A stretch of DNA of 64,000 bases from Dermatemys mawii (taxonomy: Eukaryota; Chordata; Testudines; Dermatemydidae): assembly GCA_007922305.1 (NCBI GenBank), contig ML677374.1, positions 12,581,511 to 12,645,510 of the forward strand, in the 5' to 3' direction. A program made the translations under genes and the position numbers. Below the pieces are notes generated by a model. The model saw nothing but the letters and a program-made list of their open reading frames with translations, had not been told where the DNA came from and did not search any database. This document shows, piece after piece, positions 34,331 through 45,960 of the stretch; position 1 is the stretch's first letter, and every line of letters starts with the position of its first letter.

Positions 34331-35274
34331 ACGTCACCTGTCTCAGCTTCAGAAAACATTTGATTGCATTAGGATGACATTTTTTCAAGTTCTCCCCTGT
34401 TTTTGCATTTCAGGACTGTGTCTACACAAGCCAATTTAACACCCATTATTCAGCACCAGCACCAGTGTAAGCAGGCTGAGGCATTTCCATGCAGCCAGAT
34501 AGAGTCCCCTTACACTCTCCTCGGCAGTGACTGAATAGTGCCTGGGAAATCAGCTTTTAAAAAACCATCTCAACCCCCCTACAGCCTCTGGGGCTGCAAG
34601 ATTTAGCCTCCCCACTTCAGCAAATGTTGCTTTGTTTCACATTTCTTTGGGAGTAGAACAAGGTGGCTCATACCCAGCACCTCGCAGTAGTACAGGAGAA
34701 AGACGTATTGCTGCTACTCTCTCATTGGCTACCAGAAATACCAAGGATTTAAAAACAAACAAACAAACAAAAAAAGACAGAGGGAAATTCTGCCTGGCTT
34801 ATATCCTTCACAACACCTTGGGCTTCAGGGGAACAGCTCCTCGGTGGTGTAAGTCAGGTCAGAGTTTGGCTGTCTGTGCCACAGTAAGCCGATGCGGCAT
34901 TAGGCAGTTTAGTCAAAGTGACAAAACCCCAGCAACTCCAAGGTCCCAAGATGAAGTCAATTCCACTGTGCATTTCATGTTGTATGGTACACAACTTATC
35001 TAAGAATATATTAAGCTGCCCATTTAACCCTGAGACCATGGAAACTGGGAATTAGACTAGAAATGGTTGTGCAGATTTAGCTTCTGCACAGTGGGGGATT
35101 AAGGTATAATAAGAGATATGAACTGAATCTGTCTCAGGGATACCGGGACTGTCACCCATTTGAAAGCCTCCTAGGCTCAGCAGTAGTGTAGGTGAAAGGC
35201 TTCTCACTACTACATTTGAATCACTCTCTCGGAGCTCCCTAGGTCACCTCTAGACTTTAAAAAAATGTTTTAAA

Positions 35275-35560
35275 TGACACGTCATGTCCTTCGGAGGCGG
35301 CATTAAACCATGGTTTCTGGTGAGCATCCAGCTGGAAGTTAAAGAATGCACAGCACTTTCTCAAAAGCTCAGAGGATGCTTTTGGATACCACTGAAGCGG
35401 AGTCTCGGGCACCATTCACTCTCTCAATCAACCAGGTTTGAATGTTCGAGGCTTGGTGTGAGCACTACTGCGGAACGCGACAGCAGCTACATTTACCCGC
35501 TCAGTCACCATATTTCATGATAGTCCTTGAGGATGAGCAGCTCTGTGTAGAAACAGCACC
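35275..35560 (+). repeat. Possible ancient SINE with 'cggcattaaacc' core
   Basis: 'catgtccttcggaggcggca' followed by 'ttaaacc' and, later, 'cacagcactttctcaaaagc' follow the layout of old vertebrate SINE/LINE tails (tccttcgg...attaaacc...gcactttt). Divergence is high. Confidence 0.35.
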
Positions 35561-36733
35561 TCATGTGAGACTTCCCTGTGAGATTCAGTGGGAGGAATCA
35601 TAGCAAGCTGCTTCATCTTCCCGCGCCATTACAGCTCAAACATGGGAGCATGTGAAATACAGTCAAAATACTCAAAATACAGTCCAGAACCTGTGAACAC
35701 AAAAAGCCTGAAACTAACAATGAATCCTATTTGGATAAAGACCCAGTGTGAATGAGGACACAAGCTAATTTCTGATGAGAACAAACCCCAAAGCCAAAAG
35801 AAAACTATAGGCTTTCCACAACGAAGAGGCCACACTAGTATTTTCCCTCCACTTCACTGATACAATAAAACTAGCAAAAAATGGCACTAATACAACTTTG
35901 TAAACCTCAGAAGAATGGCAGCATCTGTTACCTGTCATGCATTAAACCTTGGTGACCACACAGCTCAGGAAACATGAAAGTAATTACTTATACCTTGACA
36001 GCATGGCCATAATATATAAACAGGAAGCTTTGTGGCAGTGTCCTTGCTAACCTGCCCTACTAACAGCAGGAGAAGTCACCATTTCAGCTGTGTGTCGGTG
36101 TCAACATTACTTCTATTGCTGCTGTGAGACATTCACTGGGAAACAGGTGCAGATGGATGAAGAGCATATGGACCATCCTGGTATGGCTCTTATGTCACCT
36201 GATTGCTATTAATCAGTAATCTGCTGCAGGTATTACAACTCCCTTCCCCAACACATATCTTAATGCATTTGATAGTATTGATCAAATATTGTAGATATAA
36301 CAATACTAAACCGAACAAAGATTATGGATAGCTATCCGTCTAGCATCTAACTCACACCAGGAACAATTCAGTATCTCTTTGACGGCAGAGATGGATACAC
36401 CTTTCTTCAGTTCTTCTCCACCTGCCTACTCTTGATTCTATCATATAAAGTTTAGGCTCATGGCTGGTTGGATTCAGATACATTTTCTCTTGGGATTAAA
36501 GCATCATCCGCCCACTCTATTCTACACTCACCAGAGGTCCATCGGCCAACTTTACTCTTTTCCTCTCCCTTAGCAGGGCAGCAACCTTCTTCCAGGGACT
36601 ACTTCCCTCCCTCTTCCCTCACAATCCTCAATTGATTTGGTGCTGGTCATGAAAATCTTTGCAAATTGTTGTTTGCAAATAGCGCTACTGTGTTACACAT
36701 GGGAACTGAGGAGATACAGTTTACGGTGTAACT
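35561..36733. other. No feature recognised
   Basis: Nothing supportable beyond short frames. Confidence 0.5.
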
Positions 36734-36890
36734 GTGGTAAGCACAGAATACATTATAATGCCATTATATAAATTGATGGTCTACCCTCATCTGGAATATT
36801 GTTTGGAGCACTGGTCACTCCCTCTCCAAAGGGATACTGAAAAATTAGAAGAGGTTCAGAGAAGGGTGACAAAAGTCAGAGTCAGCAGTA
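36734..36890 (+). pseudogene. CR1 LINE ORF2 fragment, extreme C-terminal part
   Basis: The plus-strand frame reads YIIMPLYKLMVYPHLEYC, then EHWSLPLQRDTEKLEEVQRR and VTKV. This is the segment after the CR1 reverse transcriptase, aligned to LYSVLVRPPLEYCVQFWSP in the copy at 20536-20724. Only about 50 codons survive. It is an isolated, old fragment in the opposite orientation to the other copy. Confidence 0.75.
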
Positions 36891-36899
36891 AGAGCTGGC

Positions 36900-37590
36900 C
36901 TACCATTTCTTGTTTCTCTGAACCAAAGTATTTGTGGTAATTTTAAAAATACAATTACTGGGCATCTCACAATTTAAAAATTGACCCCTTCAACTCCACA
37001 ATATGTTAGCGTGACACCAGGACATGCTCAAAACAGAGTTTAATCACAGTTGGCTGACATGATTCTGCATCAAGCAGAGCTAGGCTCATGAATCTTTAAA
37101 TAAATAAGGAGGGGACATTTTTTCTCATGGCAGAATTGCCAGAGACTTCAAGTCTGTGGCCTCCTTCTCTTCCCTCAGGCTCTGAAAATTTATACCTGCT
37201 TTTCTCCAAGTCAGTCTGCCAGCTAATTACCCATAAAGATTCAAATCATGAACTGCAACTCACAGGCATTAGGGGAGTATTAAATGGGAAATTCTAAAAC
37301 TAAATTACAGTTTCCCACTGCAAACATTAAAAAAATCTGCTTTTAATTAAAGAGGAAAAAAAAGTAGGTGGATTGAAGTTTTCTCCCACCTACCCCTGCC
37401 CCGCAATGTATGTTTTGAGCCAGCGCCTCAACTGGTGTAAATTTACACAGTTTCATTGAAGACAATTGAGTTAATGACAATTTGCACTAACAGGGGATCT
37501 AGCTCTTCAGAGGTTGGTCAAGCTTGAAAATACCTGCAGAACATCCATTCTCTTTCCAGTTCCAGGTTACCTGGGCTCCTGTTGAGCCTT
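36900..37590. other. No feature recognised
   Basis: AT-rich unrecognised sequence. Confidence 0.5.
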
Positions 37591-37593
37591 TCA

Positions 37594-37877
37594 GGGAATG
37601 TCTAGATGCAATTAAGCACCTATGGCTGGCTGTGTCAGCTGACTTGGGTTTGCAGTGCTTGCAGGGGGTTGGGGGAGGGCTATAAAACTGTCTTGTAAGC
37701 GACTGGGCTGAGGCTGGATCTTGTCCTCTGAGACCCTGTGAGTGGGGAGACCCCCAGAGCCTGGGCTCCAGCCCAACTCGAGATATCTACCCTACAGTTC
37801 TATAGCCCAAGTCCCGCAAACCCCACTCAGCTGACACGGGCCAATTGGGAGTGCTTAACTGCAGTGTATGCATACCT
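37594..37877. mobile_element. Harbinger-type palindromic MITE, 284 bp
   Basis: The left end gggaatgtctagatgcaatt and the right end read inward, aggtatgcatacactgcagt, are diverged GGGTATGTCTACACTGC termini. Subterminal 'ctggctgtgtcagctgac' and 'cagctgacacgggccaa' pair across the element. Flanks TCA (37591-37593) and TCG (37878-37880) may be a worn 3-bp duplication. Same family as 52030-52307. Confidence 0.7.
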
Positions 37878-37884
37878 TCGTACA

Positions 37885-39285
37885 TCTCTGCTGGGAAGGT
37901 GCGATTCGTTTGGCAGCTGGGTTTCCTGCTCAGGGAACTTCCTAATAGATCTGTGAAGGAGGAGCTTACACTCAAGCAGCTCCAAGGATGAAGTCATCAG
38001 TTTTTCCTCTGCTGAGACTGGAGATTTCAGCCAAGCCTGATGGTTTCAATAAAACAAAGCTTTGTGAGCTCGCTGTTCATCTGTAGTGGATGCCTCTCCC
38101 TGGTTTAGCACTGCGCTAGAATTTGGATCAAAGACAGATGCACTCAAAAGAGACGGACGCCTGAGAGGATGACAATGAACTGCCTTGTAGTGATGAGGGA
38201 GACACTTTCTCGGATCTGCCTGCAATCGTAGTTCAGGCCTTTTCTCTGCTGGGGATTTAAGTCACTGGTGTAGCTGTGCCAGTGCAGACCCTTATTGTAG
38301 AAAGACTAAGTAGCTACAAGCTGCAATTTACATCTGGTGCTCCATAGATCTCCTTGAAAATCTAATACACTGCATCAGGGCAAACAGTGCTGCCTGCACA
38401 TACGGTTTGCACTGGTGAAGTCACCAGTGGCTGTGGCCAGACCTCAGTTTCCGTTCATTCAGTTATGTGCACTCGCTCTCATCTGCTCTGGTGAGTAACT
38501 GCCAGTAGGGTACAGCCAATGGATTTAACCTTTAGTTTACTGTGTTTTTTAACTACAAAGGGAGCCCAACTAAATAATATAGAGCAATTCCTTCTGCAAG
38601 ATCTTTCAGTGAATCAGATAATCAATATTGAGTGATTGCCTGGAGCTACTCTGGTTCATTTACACAATTTGATGAGAGCCGTGTATAACACACGCGATAA
38701 TATCCCTCACAAAGCAGAAACTCATGTTTTCTACAGAGCAATAAACTAGCTGTGCATATATATGTAGTGTGGAGATATCATTGACAAACTGCAGAGCCAT
38801 GTGATAAATGGCCTTTATAATGCCCCTCTGGCTTATCACAAACCCGCTGCACACAAATCCATCTCCCCTGAGATGTCTTTCAACATCTCAGAGGTCTGAG
38901 GAGTTGGCAAAGACTGCCATTTTAAAATTAAAAAAAGACAGGTTGTTGTAAAAATGTGAAATTTAAGCCTCAAAATTACAACAGATCCAACTTTCAATGC
39001 AATTAATGGGATTCTTCCCGTGAGAAACAGGATCAGGAACTCATGGAACTGGCTGATTAAAATAAAATACTTCCTGAATATGTTTGGGAATGAGTGAGGT
39101 ATGTTTGGCTGCAATTCCTGAGCATTTGGAAAACCTCTGGGCATTTACAAAAGTTTTACACATCCCACAGTCTTCATGAACAACTATTCACCCTAAAAAA
39201 TCATAGCAATGTTATTCATTATTATTCTGTTCACCATTCCCTAATTTAGGAAGTCTGCATCATCCAGTCAGTAAACAAAACTGTC
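37885..39285. other. No gene recognised
   Basis: Unrecognised sequence with only short frames. Confidence 0.5.
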
Positions 39286-39286
39286 A

Positions 39287-39470
39287 GGGTGGTTAAGCAC
39301 TAGAATAAATTGCCTAAGGAGGTTGTGGAATCTCCATTGTTGGGGATTTTGAAGAGCAGGTTGTACAAACACCTGTATGGGATGGTCTAGATAATAATTA
39401 TTCCTGCCTTGAGTGCAGGGGCCTGGACTAAATGACCTCTTAAGGTCTTTTCCAGTTTTATAATTCTATG
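39287..39470 (+). repeat. CR1 3' tail, plus strand
   Basis: 'ggttgtggaatctccattgt', 'gggatggtctagataataat', 'gagtgcaggggcctggacta' and 'ataattctatg' are the CR1 3' end with its terminal ATTCTATG-type word. It is 5'-truncated; no coding part remains. Confidence 0.75.
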
Positions 39471-40474
39471 TCACCGCTTCACTCCCCACCATAAAAATGA
39501 ATCACAAATAGTAAATACACAAAGAGGACAGTGTATAAACTGGCCTTGCTAGGAAAACTTTCCAGCCAAAATGTTTCAAGGATACTTATAAATTAAATAG
39601 ATTCTCTGAAACCAGTATTTGTTCATGAACGATTCACAGATGAAAGGGCAAACAAATTCAGAATAAATAATTGAACCAGCTGTAGTAATTGAGGATCCTG
39701 AGCCATTTGGAGATGACTATGTTTTCCACCTGATCTATTTTCATATCACAAAGATATCGGAATGATAGAAATGTAAGGTAGGAAGGACCTCAAGATGTAG
39801 TCTAGTCCATCCTCCCTCATCCTGAGGTAGGATTCAATATACCAAGACCATCCCTGACAGGCATTTGTCATGACAACACCCTTTCAGCTTCTGTTCTCCC
39901 ATCACAGTGTTTCCAGCTAGGTAACAAATGTTAACATTTCTCTCTTTCTGAGTTTGGAGGATGGGGAGATGTCTGACACGGTAGGAGGGGCATGGGGTTG
40001 CTATGGGATATGGGGTTGGCTCCCAGCCATTTCAAATCATCATTTGTATCAGCTGTGATTTAATTTCATTCTTAACCCTGCAAAACAAAGCAGTGCTTCA
40101 AAGGAAAACACTGAGGCTGAGAAAAAAGCCAGATCACATTTTCTCTATCAAAGAAATCTCTTTTTTGATCATATCAGATACGAGTGGTCCTTTGGATGAC
40201 CTCATAACATGGATTATAGATCTGGATTGCTTCATCTTCCCAAAAATTTTCATGGGGTATTGATTTTGTATTAGTATTTATGGATATTATGCTCAGTGGA
40301 GGCTCTACCTTTTGGTTCTTAGAAGGTGTACGTATGCTATATAATTTTTTTTCTATAGAGCTTTTATTTGTGACTGTATATACACAGCTACTTTACAGGA
40401 GGTACTATGTGGATTAATTAATGAATGGTAATTTTTGAAAATGCAAAAGGCTAAGTGGCATTGTTGCGTTTAAA

Positions 40475-40860
40475 CTTCTCCAGATCTCAGTTTCCCTACA
40501 TGTAAAATGAGGATGCTCAGAACCATTATTTTGCATTTATTGCTTTTTAACCCATAAATCTCAAAGATGGGCAAGATTCATTAGCCCCAGTTTGCAGATC
40601 AAGAAACCAAGGTACAGGAAAGTAATATGATTTGCCTAGAATCTCACAGCAAGTTAGTGGCAGAGACAGAATGCAAGCCAATGGTCCTAACAGCTCCTTC
40701 TATATTCCATTGACTGGACAAAACCCTGCTTCCCAGAAAGGATATTGCTTACTGCCTTCACTGGGGTTGTTGAGAGAATTGTTAAATTAATTAATGCTTA
40801 TCAAATCCTTTGAAATCCTCAGACAGAAAGCACGGTAGAAGTGCAAATGAAAAGAGAAGC
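40475..40860 (+). repeat. MIR-type copy interrupted by a reverse MIR-type copy
   Basis: The outer plus-strand unit starts 'ctcagtttccctacatgtaa' (about 40485) and resumes near 40738 with 'gttgttgagagaattg' and 'aaatcctttgaaatcctcag'. The inner minus-strand unit (about 40535-40735) has 'agccccagtttgcagatcaa' and 'tgatttgcctagaatctcac'. Boundaries are approximate. Confidence 0.5.
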
Positions 40861-41307
40861 ATGACTTCCCCGGTGTAGCACGCCAACAAGCAAGCCGGCG
40901 GAAACGTAACATGCCCAGACTCTCATACATTAGCTTTGCTTGCTTGTTTGTTTTGTTTTAGGAGGGAATATAAGGCTTACGAGAGGTTCCAAGCTGCCAT
41001 TTCTGGAGATCTTATGCTCATACCACAAAACAGGTACAGCTCAGGCCAAGTTCCTGACACTGTACCTCCAAATCCTGATTGAATTACTGCCCCTTCCAGA
41101 GGCAAGGGGGCACATAAACCGGTGCAAAAGGCTGTGTGCTTGGGGGGAACGCGTCCCTCCCTCTTCTCTCCCAGTTGGCAGTCTTTGGGGCAGAGGGAAA
41201 TCTCTCTGCAGGCCATCGCTCACAGGTCCGTGTTTGGCTCTTTTCCTCCTTCCGCTTTGCAGCTGCAGGGGAAGAGGGGAGATCTGGCTGTCCAGTCTCT
41301 CAGGCAA
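40861..41307. other. No gene recognised
   Basis: Moderately GC-rich; overlapping frames run into the GC-rich hAT element to the right and are judged compositional. Confidence 0.45.
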
Positions 41308-41315
41308 TCCTAGAG

Positions 41316-41668
41316 CAGTAGTCCCCAAACTTTTCAGGGTCACTCCCCCTTTACCCGGTCTACTCCCTCAGGGCTGGGCCAGGAGTGGGGCCATGGCTCC
41401 CGGGGGGTGGAGAGAGGGACGCAGACAGGGACAAGGGGGCTGTGGCTGGGGTGAGGGGGTGTCTGTGGCTGGGAGTGGGGCTGGGAACAAAGCTGGCTGG
41501 GGGTGGGGCCAGGCCATGGTCCGGGCTGTGGCTAGGGGTGGGGCCAGAGAAAAGCTGGGAACACAGCAGGATTGGGTAATGCTGGACTCCCTGTGAGAAC
41601 TGGCCTAGGCACACTTCAAATGTTCCCGGGGGGTGGGGGAGGCATTCCCCACACTTTGGGCACCTCTG
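41316..41668. mobile_element. GC-rich hAT-type non-autonomous element, 353 bp, 8-bp target duplication
   Basis: The left end is cagtagtccccaaactttt and the right end read inward is cagaggtgcccaaagtgtgg. Flanks are TCCTAGAG (41308-41315) and CCCTAGAG (41669-41676), an 8-bp duplication with one mismatch. The middle repeats 'ggctgggggtggggcc'-type words and is G-rich on the plus strand, giving long but spurious frames on both strands. Confidence 0.88.
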
Positions 41669-41986
41669 CCCTAGAGAGTCAGCTCTAAGGGTTTGGTCTC
41701 ACAGGGTCTATAGTCCCTTTTCAGGGTTTACCTTCAACCCCTCTTTTTGGGGGCTGTTGTGTTACTGTTGGCAAGGTTGGCTTCTGGAGCAGTGTCTCGT
41801 AGCTGTCACCTCCATAGAGGGGCTCACTCTGTTCCAAGCAGCCCCTGGGTGGAACAACCTTCTTCCTGTTCACAGCTCCTTCCTGTGGCAAGTTTCCCTC
41901 TTTTATGCTCCTCTCCCTCCAGGTTGAGCAACCCTTGTGACTGTGTGTCGCTAGCTCAGAGCAGGCTCGGAGGAGCTCATTAGCTT

Positions 41987-42174
41987 AGAATCATAGACTA
42001 TCAGGGTTGGAAGGGACCTCAGGAGGTCATCTAGTCCAACCCCCTGCTCAATGCAGGACCAAACCCCAGTTAAATCATCCAACAGATTTTTGCCCCAGAG
42101 CCCTAAATCTCCCTCTCAAGACTGAACTCACAACCCTGCCCAATGTTCAAACCACTGAGCTATCCCTGTCCCCC
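41987..42174 (-). repeat. tRNA-derived SINE with CR1-like 3' tail (tortoise polIII/SINE type)
   Basis: On the minus strand it starts near 42174 with a tRNA-like head: 'tagctcagtggtttgaacat' (box A region) and 'gggttgtgagttcagtctt' (box B region). It continues through 'gatttagggctctggggcaa' and ends with 'ggactagatgacctcctgag', 'gtcccttccaaccctgatag' and tctatgattct. That tail equals the 3' end of CR1-like LINEs, whose machinery is thought to mobilise this SINE class. The anticodon part of the head is partly deleted. This class, described from tortoises and relatives, is the best taxonomic clue in the window. Confidence 0.85.
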
Positions 42175-42199
42175 TTCGTACCAGGGTCAGGGCATGTCC

Positions 42200-42545
42200 C
42201 TTCTCACCAGGTTTATTTGGATTGGTTCAAATCAATTAAGCTGAGAAAGACAAGAACCAACAGCAGGAAGTTAAGGCCAAACAAATTCATATTAGACATT
42301 AAGCATAAATCTTTAACAATGAAGGTGATTAACCATTGGCACAAACTATCAAGGAAAGTGGTAGGTTCTCCATCCCTTGGAGTCCTTAAGTCAAGCCTGA
42401 ATGCCTTTCTGGAAGATACTCTTTCGTGAGGCACAAATTACTGGGCTCAGAGCAATACCTGGTTGCAATTCCCTGGCCTGTGTTATACAGAAGGTCAGAC
42501 TAGATGATCTAATGGTCTCTTCTGGCCTTTAGCAACAACAACAAA
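42200..42545 (+). repeat. CR1 3' region, plus strand
   Basis: 'attagacattaagcataaat', 'gtgattaaccattggcacaa', 'gtggtaggttctccatccct', 'tggcctgtgttatacagaag' and 'gtcagactagatgatctaat' follow in CR1 order without a break. It is the intact counterpart of the split tail at 21540-22740. Confidence 0.75.
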
Positions 42546-42884
42546 ATCTATGACTTGGGAACAGGTTTAAACAAAACCAAAATAGGCCACTTGTAAATAG
42601 AAATAAAAGTGTACACATGGCCTTTGGCACGGATTAAGCAAAATCATTTAAAAAAAATCACACCTACAGTTAAACTGGTGCAACCTTCTCCTGTTGGCAA
42701 TGCCTCAGTTTCCATGAAGAATTCATTCTTGGCCTCTGTGTGGAAAATACCATCAATAAGGCTAGTTGCCACACCCCGCCCTTTCCAGTAGAAGCAGGAT
42801 GAGGGACACAAATTCATTTGGTACACTGTGAATCCCGGTTGCATTATAATAGCTTGTGCTTGATGCAACTTTTTAAAAGATGTT

Positions 42885-43240
42885 TTTACTAAACTTAACT
42901 AAAGTGTCCAGAGAAAGCATTGAATTTTCTTGAAAAACTCTATTTTTTACAAGAAAACTGAAAAAACAACAAGTGGGCAAAACCTAAAGATTTTTGATTG
43001 AAGATTTTTTTTGTTTTTCAATGAATTGTTGTATTCTGTGGGGAAAAAAAACATTTTCTAACCTACTCTACTTTCTAAATTTCACCAATATCTTACAGGC
43101 TATTTTTTCTTTATATCTTTTGGAAAATTTCAGTTTGGGAATGAAAATTTCCCTCATTAACTTGAATTTTAAAAAAAACAATGTGGGTGGATGCATGTTC
43201 TAATTACAACCTCCTTCCCCAGCTTTTTGACCAGCTCTAT
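42885..43240. repeat. AT-rich dispersed repeat ending 'ttttgaccagctctattt'
   Basis: Alternating gaaa/tttc tracts end in 'gaccagctctattt', matched by 'gaccagttctattc' at 56186 and 'gaccagctcttttg' at 63044. The shared ends imply one dispersed family. Confidence 0.45.
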
Positions 43241-45465
43241 TTAAAAATAATTATAATACACCCTTCAGTTTAGATCAAAATGTCCATCCACCCTCTTTAT
43301 TCATCAGCATTTAGTGGTATTTTATTTTTAACTCATATGAAGTGAGAGCATCTGGCCTCGTTAGATGATGCTCAAATTGTGTTAGTTATTGTAAGTCACT
43401 CTGAAGTAGCTGGAATGATTATAGTCAGGGAAAAGCTTGCTTATTTATTTCACATGTATGATGCCCTTTCTCCTGCCCTCTCTGTCCCACTGACACAGAG
43501 CTCTTGGAAGTGTTCCTTTTCCCCTGTGTAACATTTCCCCTTTCCTAAGCTGGGCACAGACCTCAGGAGTTGAGCAAAGAGTCATTATTTGTTTGTAGGG
43601 GAAATGGAGGTTTCATAGATCTTAAAAAACTCTTCCTTTATATAGGGTGGAAAGGAAGAAAAAGTCTAAGTCCATCTGAACCCTGTGTCAATGGTTTGTA
43701 GAGGTAGTGCATGAATCAAGCCTTTTGGGTGGATTTACCCTCACTGGTGGTTATGCCATTTTATAGATGAAAGAACAAAGACAGATTGCTTTGGAGAGGG
43801 CATGGCAGGACCTCAAACATAAAATCATAAGAGAGCTGATCATCAGTGAGATTTTCTTTGGCAATGTTCAGCACTGAAGGCTGGCTAGTCCCTCCCTCTT
43901 GCCCCCTGGGTATGTATTAGAATGGTGCGTGGCAATCTGCTCTACTTAAGAGTCTCTTGACATTTCCATTATAGAAATCCCATATTAATTCACCTTGGCC
44001 TGAAACTTGATACACTGAATAATTTGTCAGCACACAAGCAACTGCTGGGGGTTTGTTTTTTAAATGAGTGACATTAATCAGGCTCAGCAAGAGGCTTTTT
44101 TTTATAAATGCACTAGAATAGTCAATCTAATTGTGTGGCGAGTAGGATATTGTGGGCACTAAAGGTCTAATACTAGGAAGTGCTGAGCACAGATGATGCT
44201 TTCTTAAGTCAACAGGAACTGAGGATAGTCAGCATCCTACAGAAAATAAAACACTCAGCTCCTGACCGCAACAGGTACTTAGGGCCAGGATTCTGCTCCT
44301 GTTGAAGTTAATAGGTGTTTAGGTGAAGTTCAGAGAGCTTTTGAAAACCCCACCTATGTTGGCCCTGACCTTGCAAGCTGTTCCACCTAAAAGGAACTCG
44401 GCCTACATGGGGTCCCACTGGAGTGTGGATTCCCTGCAGGATCAGTAACTAAGGCAGTGCATTCATGTGGGCCCAGATATCCTCTTACGCAGAGCAGGCT
44501 CATTGATCTAATGGGAGCAGGACTGGGCTCTTATGCCCTGTCTACACAAGAGACTTTTAGTAAGAATGTTCCCAGCAGTTCCACCGGTGATAGGTTTGTT
44601 GGAAACCATCGTTTACGCAAGTCTCCAGCAGCTCCCAGCCTTTTCGTCAGTGTGTCATTTAAACCTGCGCAGTGGTGGCACCAACACTGGATACAGCTGT
44701 AGCCTTGTCTAGCTCAGCAGACAGGGTTCAGCTGAATCTTAGTGTCTACGCTAGCTGCAGCGAAGCTACACTGAGTTATATTAGTTAAAGATTGGGCCTT
44801 CGTATGGACACTGCTGCCTTCTGACATCTGTAAACAGCCAATCTAATTCATTTTGGAAAACAAACCATTGCCTGCCACACTATTCCCTACCCCTGCACTG
44901 CTACTGGCTGCAATCACTAGAGCAGATAATTTCTTACGTTAGGGTTCTGAACCCTATTGTGGCACCATTATACAGTTGAAAATCCTGTTTTATAGATTCA
45001 GATAAAACATAAATTGTAAGGCAATGAAAAAGGTTTAGGAAATCTTCCCCATTATGGGAGAGTCTCACAACCTTTTCAAAATGCAATATGCAGGCTATAA
45101 AACAAAGGACAATAATTCCATGGATACTGATTTCTACGAAATGAAAGAATAATACCAGAAGAACACTTAGCAAGCAGAGATGAATGACACCACTAGAATG
45201 CCTCTGAAATCCTCTCTGTTTAGCCATTTAATGCTATGTTGCCCAGAGCCTAGCATGCTAACTGTGCTTCGCAGAATAAAATGATGCAGTTACAAACACA
45301 AAATAAGAAAGAAAGGGAGAAAGAAGTGAACCTGCCGAGACAAGAGAGAAAAGGCCATATCAGGACATATTTGAAACTGGATTTTGATGATAAGGCTGAG
45401 AGATTCAGGAAGGTGGAAGGAGCTGCTGTGTCTCTTGCACTATCAGTAACAAAACTGTGTTAAGT
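43241..45465. other. No gene recognised; possible MITE remnant
   Basis: 'ccctgtctacacaagagact' at about 44535 and 'cttgtctagctcagcag' near 44704 resemble ends of the 'cttgtctacac' MITE family, but no clean element can be drawn. A foldback fragment lies near 44280-44420. Confidence 0.4.
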
Positions 45466-45469
45466 GACA

Positions 45470-45960
45470 GAAAGTAGGCAGGTACTAATAGTGACAGGAG
45501 GTAGGGGAGTACACAGACAAGCTTGGTGTCAGATCCTCAGCTGGTACAAGTCTGTGTTGCTCTCCTGAAGGGCATCTGGCACACAAAGATGTTTATTTGG
45601 GCGACACAGAAGAAGGGAGGGGATCCCAAAAAGGACATTTAGGAGAACTACTTTGAAGTAGCATGGGATGGAGGGGACAAGCAGGAGGAGTGGGGGAGTG
45701 AAAGGAAATGAGTGTAGAAATGGCCCCAGGGCCATGGAGTTGAGGACAAGAAGCTAGAATCCAACATGGAAGGCCAGAGAAGAGATTTGAAGTAGTGCTG
45801 TGACACAGTCAGGGCAGCAGGAGCGAAGGACGCAATTTTGGATTGACCAAAACAGAGCAAGAAGAGATAAGAAAAGGCCAGAGAGGAGGAGAAGTAGATG
45901 AGCTAATAGGTAAAGTGGTGTGGACCATGTCCCTAGTCAGCAATGATGGAGAGGATCAGG
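45470..45960 (-). pseudogene. L2/L3-like LINE ORF2 fragment, heavily decayed
   Basis: On the minus strand a frame reads SIQN at about 45837-45850, followed after some thirty residues by VTALF-like residues. This corresponds to the conserved 'LLxGL...xxIQNxAAR...RFDHVTxxLxxLHWLP' segment at the C-terminus of L2/L3-clade reverse transcriptases. 'ggccagagaggaggagaagt' on the plus strand is the complement of the LLxGLA part. Frames are broken. It is the probable source family of the recurrent 'gtgctaggcgctgtacaaac' tails, which is inference. Confidence 0.5.

Noticed and set aside
36734..36940. Short cellular gene
   Set aside because: The frame matches the C-terminal segment of CR1 ORF2.
40940..41596. 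218-codon plus-strand frame
   Set aside because: Half of it lies in the G-rich hAT element at 41316-41668 and it crosses the element boundary; the sequence is low complexity on both strands.
42120..42174. tRNA gene
   Set aside because: Box A and box B are present but the anticodon region is deleted and the sequence runs into a SINE body and CR1-like tail.
42007..42429. 140-codon plus-strand frame
   Set aside because: It reads antisense through a tRNA-headed SINE and on into a CR1 tail, so it is a repeat shadow.
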